Below the pieces are notes generated by a model. That model worked only from the letters and a program-made list of their open reading frames with translations, was not told where the DNA came from and did not search any database. DNA of 54,385 nt, from the NCBI GenBank assembly GCA_025526915.1, contig JAHLKH010000183.1, positions 1-54,385 on the forward strand, written 5' to 3'. The stretch comes from Entophlyctis helioformis. Lineage: Eukaryota > Chytridiomycota > Chytridiomycetes > Chytridiales > Chytriomycetaceae. Every line of letters begins with the position of its first letter. Within the stretch, counting starts at the first letter, position 1. Made by a program: the position numbers and the translations under genes. Below are positions 51,796-54,385 of the stretch, in pieces.

Positions 51796-54385
51796 ATGCT
51801 TGGTTCGGACAACGACACGCCGACCGACACTCGCACGCCCATGGGCCTGGACTCGCGCTTGGACGGCGACGCTCGGGTGCACGCAGACGTGCTGGCGGCC
51901 GGCCGCTCCCGCAAGCGCATCATCCAGATCGAGGACGACGACGACGACGCCGACGCCGACGTCCTCGTTGCTGCTGCCTCAGCTGATGCGGCCGGCCTGC
52001 GCAGCTCGTCCGCTTCCGACGCTCCGCTGGACCCGCCGCCGTCGACGTCGTCGTCTGTTACTGCTGCTGCTGCTGCTGCCGTTCGGACGGCCGGTGCCCG
52101 TGCAGGCCCCAGGAGCAAGACGGCGCAGGCGGCTGCCCGCTCGGCCAGCCCGCCGCAGCCGGCATCGGCCTCGCCTGCCGCCTCGTCTGCAGCACGCTCG
52201 CCATGTCCGAACCCCGCCCAGCGGCCACGCCCGGCAGGTTCGATGGCGTGACCCTCGACAGCGACAGCGGCGACGACGACAACAACAACAACGACAGCGA
52301 CGACGACGACGACGACTTTGTCAAGACTCCACCTCCCGTGCGGCGCAGCGGACGCACGCCCACCAGAAGCAGCCTGTCCGCTGGCCTCGACAACGACAAG
52401 CCTGCCGCCAGATCGCAGCGCCGATCCGTCGGCCGCCCTCGCGCCGGCCCCAAACGTAAGAGCCTTCCCGCCTTCCCGCATTCGTGTCGATGCTGTGCAC
52501 AATCCGCATCTGTCCGCATCTGTCCTGACACGGATGCGGCTGCCCATGCTACGCCACAGCCAAGACCGCCGAGCCCAAGGACAAGGCGGGCAAAGACGTC
52601 GTGTACGTCCGCGACGAGTCCGCGTTTGTCGAGTCGGCCGACTTTGAGGTCGTGGGCGAGGATACGGAGGACTTCGACGAGCTCGAGCTGCCGTGCCGCG
52701 TGCTCGACGACTTTTGTCTGTATGACGAGACGCGCGGCAATGTTCTCGTGCCACCGGATGCCATGCAGTGGGACGGCACCTGCGTCATGGGGGCGGCCTG
52801 GTCAAGGCGCTGCCGCTTGGCTGGGAAGACGCCAACGGCGACGACGAGGACGACGACGATGACGACGACGAGAGCGTTGGCGATGATGGCGATCGTAAGA
52901 ACGGCGACGACGGCGACGGCGGTGAGAGAGTCCGAGTGCAAAAGGACCGTCGGCAGCGCGTCGAGCTGTCGGCCGTGTTCCGGTGGCAGCCGTCGTACAT
53001 CGAGACGGGCAGTCCGTAAGTGCACCGCGTTGGCTGCCGTGCTCACACGGTCGTCCGCACTGACACGACTGGCACGCCAGGCTCATCTGGCTGCAGACCC
53101 AGTTCGCCTACTACCGGCTTGGCAGGCCGTCGGCCGCGTACGAGCCCATCTACCGCGAGTTCTACCACCGTGCCCGCGTGGTGTCGATGGTCATCAACAC
53201 GCTCTGCGTCAACCCGGCCGTCACGCTCGAGGACTTTGTCGACCACTGCAACACGGCCGGCCCGCAGCCGCTCCCGTCGTCATCGTCCGACGCGTGTGGC
53301 CGCTCGACGTCGCTGTCCACGACAGGGTCCCACCTGCTGCCGTTTCTCCAGCCGCAGGTCGAGCTGCGCGATGTCACCATGCGCGACCTGATCGACGATC
53401 AGGACGATATCCTGGAAGCGATCGAGGGCTGGGTCGACGCCAACCTCGACTATGGCGCCGTGGTCTTTTCCGACCTGTACCAGGCGCTGCAGGCTCTTGC
53501 GTACAAGCCCGTCGGCAAGGGCAGCAAGCGCGCCAAGCAGGAGCGCCGCGAGCGTCGCAGCGGTGGTGGCGGCGCAGGCTCCAACTACGGCGTGTCCAAC
53601 ACGATCAACAAGAACACGCTTGTGCTCAAGACGCGCAACCCGACGGTCCTGACGGCTGGTGTTGCCAAGGTCGCCCGCCGGTTCTTTGCGGAGCATGTCG
53701 TTGACGTGAGCCGCTTTGTCCCTGTCCTGGATGTGGCTGGCGCGGATGGCGGTCTTGTCGATGGGCGTGCTGTCGCTGCTGCGGATATCGCGGATGGCGG
53801 CAAGCGTGCGGTCACAAAGAGCGGTGCTGCCAAGCGCGACGTGATTGTGCGCGACGCCGAGGCGATGGCTAGCGAGCAGGTTCTTGGGGCGACGGTGACT
53901 CCGGTGACGTGAGCATGCCCGAGGCCGAGACCGGCACGGCAACCAGCCGACCCAAGACAAAGTCGACCGGTGTCCGCAGCACGACACGCACGGTCGAGTG
54001 GGAGTACGCACCCGTCCTCAAGACGACGCTCATGCACATCAACAGCCACGCGGTTATTGACGGCGTGCGCATCACAACCGGCGACTCGGTGTACGTGCGC
54101 AAGGAGACCGGCCTGCGTAGCCGCAAGACGGCGTACGCCGAGGCCGTGTGGATCGGCCGGGTCATGTACATGTACGAAGACCGCGACGGCGACGCGTACG
54201 CCCACGTGCGCTGGTACATCCCCGCCTCGCGCACGCTGCTCGTCGAGACGGCCCATCCGGCCGAGCTGCTCCTTGTCGACGAGTGCACGCGCGTGTCGCT
54301 GTGGTCGATTGCCGGCGTCGCCGATGTCACGCGTCTGCCCCGTGGCGCCGTCGAGCCCGACGAAGCCGACCTGGACGCTGGCACG
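51796..54385 (+). CDS. DNMT1: DNA (cytosine-5)-methyltransferase 1, N-terminal half (window ends before the catalytic domain)
   Basis: Known role: maintenance methylation of CpG after replication. At least three exons: to 52455, 52560-53015 and from 53081. N-terminus acidic with RKRIIQIEDDDDDAD and basic patches. The RFTS (replication foci targeting) domain starts LPCRVLDDFCLYDETRG and includes IWLQTQFAYYRLGRPSAAY and EPIYREFYHRARVVSMVIN. A BAH domain follows: TVEWEYAPVLKTTLMHINSH, GDSVYVRKETG and AEAVWIGRVMYMYEDRDGDA. RFTS then BAH is the DNMT1 order. Three frame breaks look like missing bases in homopolymers: C-run near 52215, G-run near 52786 and G-run near 53886. Adding one base at each gives a continuous reading. 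A start at 52203 after the first break is possible. The methyltransferase motifs should lie to the right of the window, so catalytic competence cannot be judged. Confidence 0.82.

Noticed and set aside
1..54385. CRISPR arrays, rRNA or tRNA genes
   Set aside because: No spaced direct-repeat array, rRNA core sequence or tRNA cloverleaf was evident; the short tandem repeats are simple micro- and minisatellites.

Overview
The window reads as nuclear DNA of a flagellated, early-diverging fungus, most likely a chytrid. It is GC-rich, most genes carry a few short GT-AG introns, and intergenic distances are small. It combines fungal genes (a Zn(II)2Cys6 regulator, F-box proteins) with an outer-dynein-arm docking subunit, which only makes sense in an organism with a motile cilium, and with a probable DNMT1. 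Species cannot be named from the sequence alone.

Layout. 1-14.2 kb: a 5' fragment of a DC2/ODAD1-type dynein-docking coiled coil (-); an F-box/tandem-SPRY gene (-); single-chain ATP-citrate lyase (+); a cyclin-Q-like gene (-) starting 21 bp from a TMEM135/PMP52-like gene (+); and a second F-box/tandem-SPRY gene (-). 14.2-16.7 kb: a C2-domain protein and a peroxisomal enoyl-CoA hydratase 2 ending in SKL. 17-28.1 kb: an array of seven related seven-transmembrane genes of a family I do not recognise, separated by nearly identical spacers. 28-30.2 kb: an inverted copy of the 14.8-17.0 kb segment, with a second intact hydratase gene and a truncated C2 gene. 30.4-42.6 kb: a single-pass SH3 membrane protein (-), a Zn(II)2Cys6 transcription factor (+) and a 1469-residue Ser/Pro-rich protein (+). 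43.4-54.4 kb: a GPI-anchored protein with two leucine-rich-repeat modules (-), a small four-helix membrane protein (+), an F-box protein (-), dynamitin (+), and the N-terminal half of DNMT1 (+, cut by the window end).

The most unusual part is 14.8-30.2 kb. Two inverted arms of about 2.2 kb flank an 11-kb interior filled by the 7TM array. Within the array there are chimeric copies, two copies with the same TAG replacing a conserved Trp codon, relic gene starts and ends, and four repeats of a CRE/CCAAT-like promoter segment. This suggests recent and perhaps continuing rearrangement of a receptor-like gene family, with duplication of a peroxisomal beta-oxidation gene as a passenger.

Functional themes: acetyl-CoA and lipid metabolism (ATP-citrate lyase, two peroxisomal hydratases, TMEM135-like protein), flagellum and microtubule motors (dynein-arm docking subunit, dynamitin), surface sensing or adhesion (7TM array, LRR-GPI protein, SH3 membrane protein) and regulation (cyclin Q, F-box/SPRY proteins, zinc-cluster factor, DNMT1). 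Several genes (first SPRY gene, dynamitin, DNMT1) carry one-base frame breaks, several of them at short homopolymers and inside otherwise conserved sequence. I read these as probable base-calling errors rather than decay.
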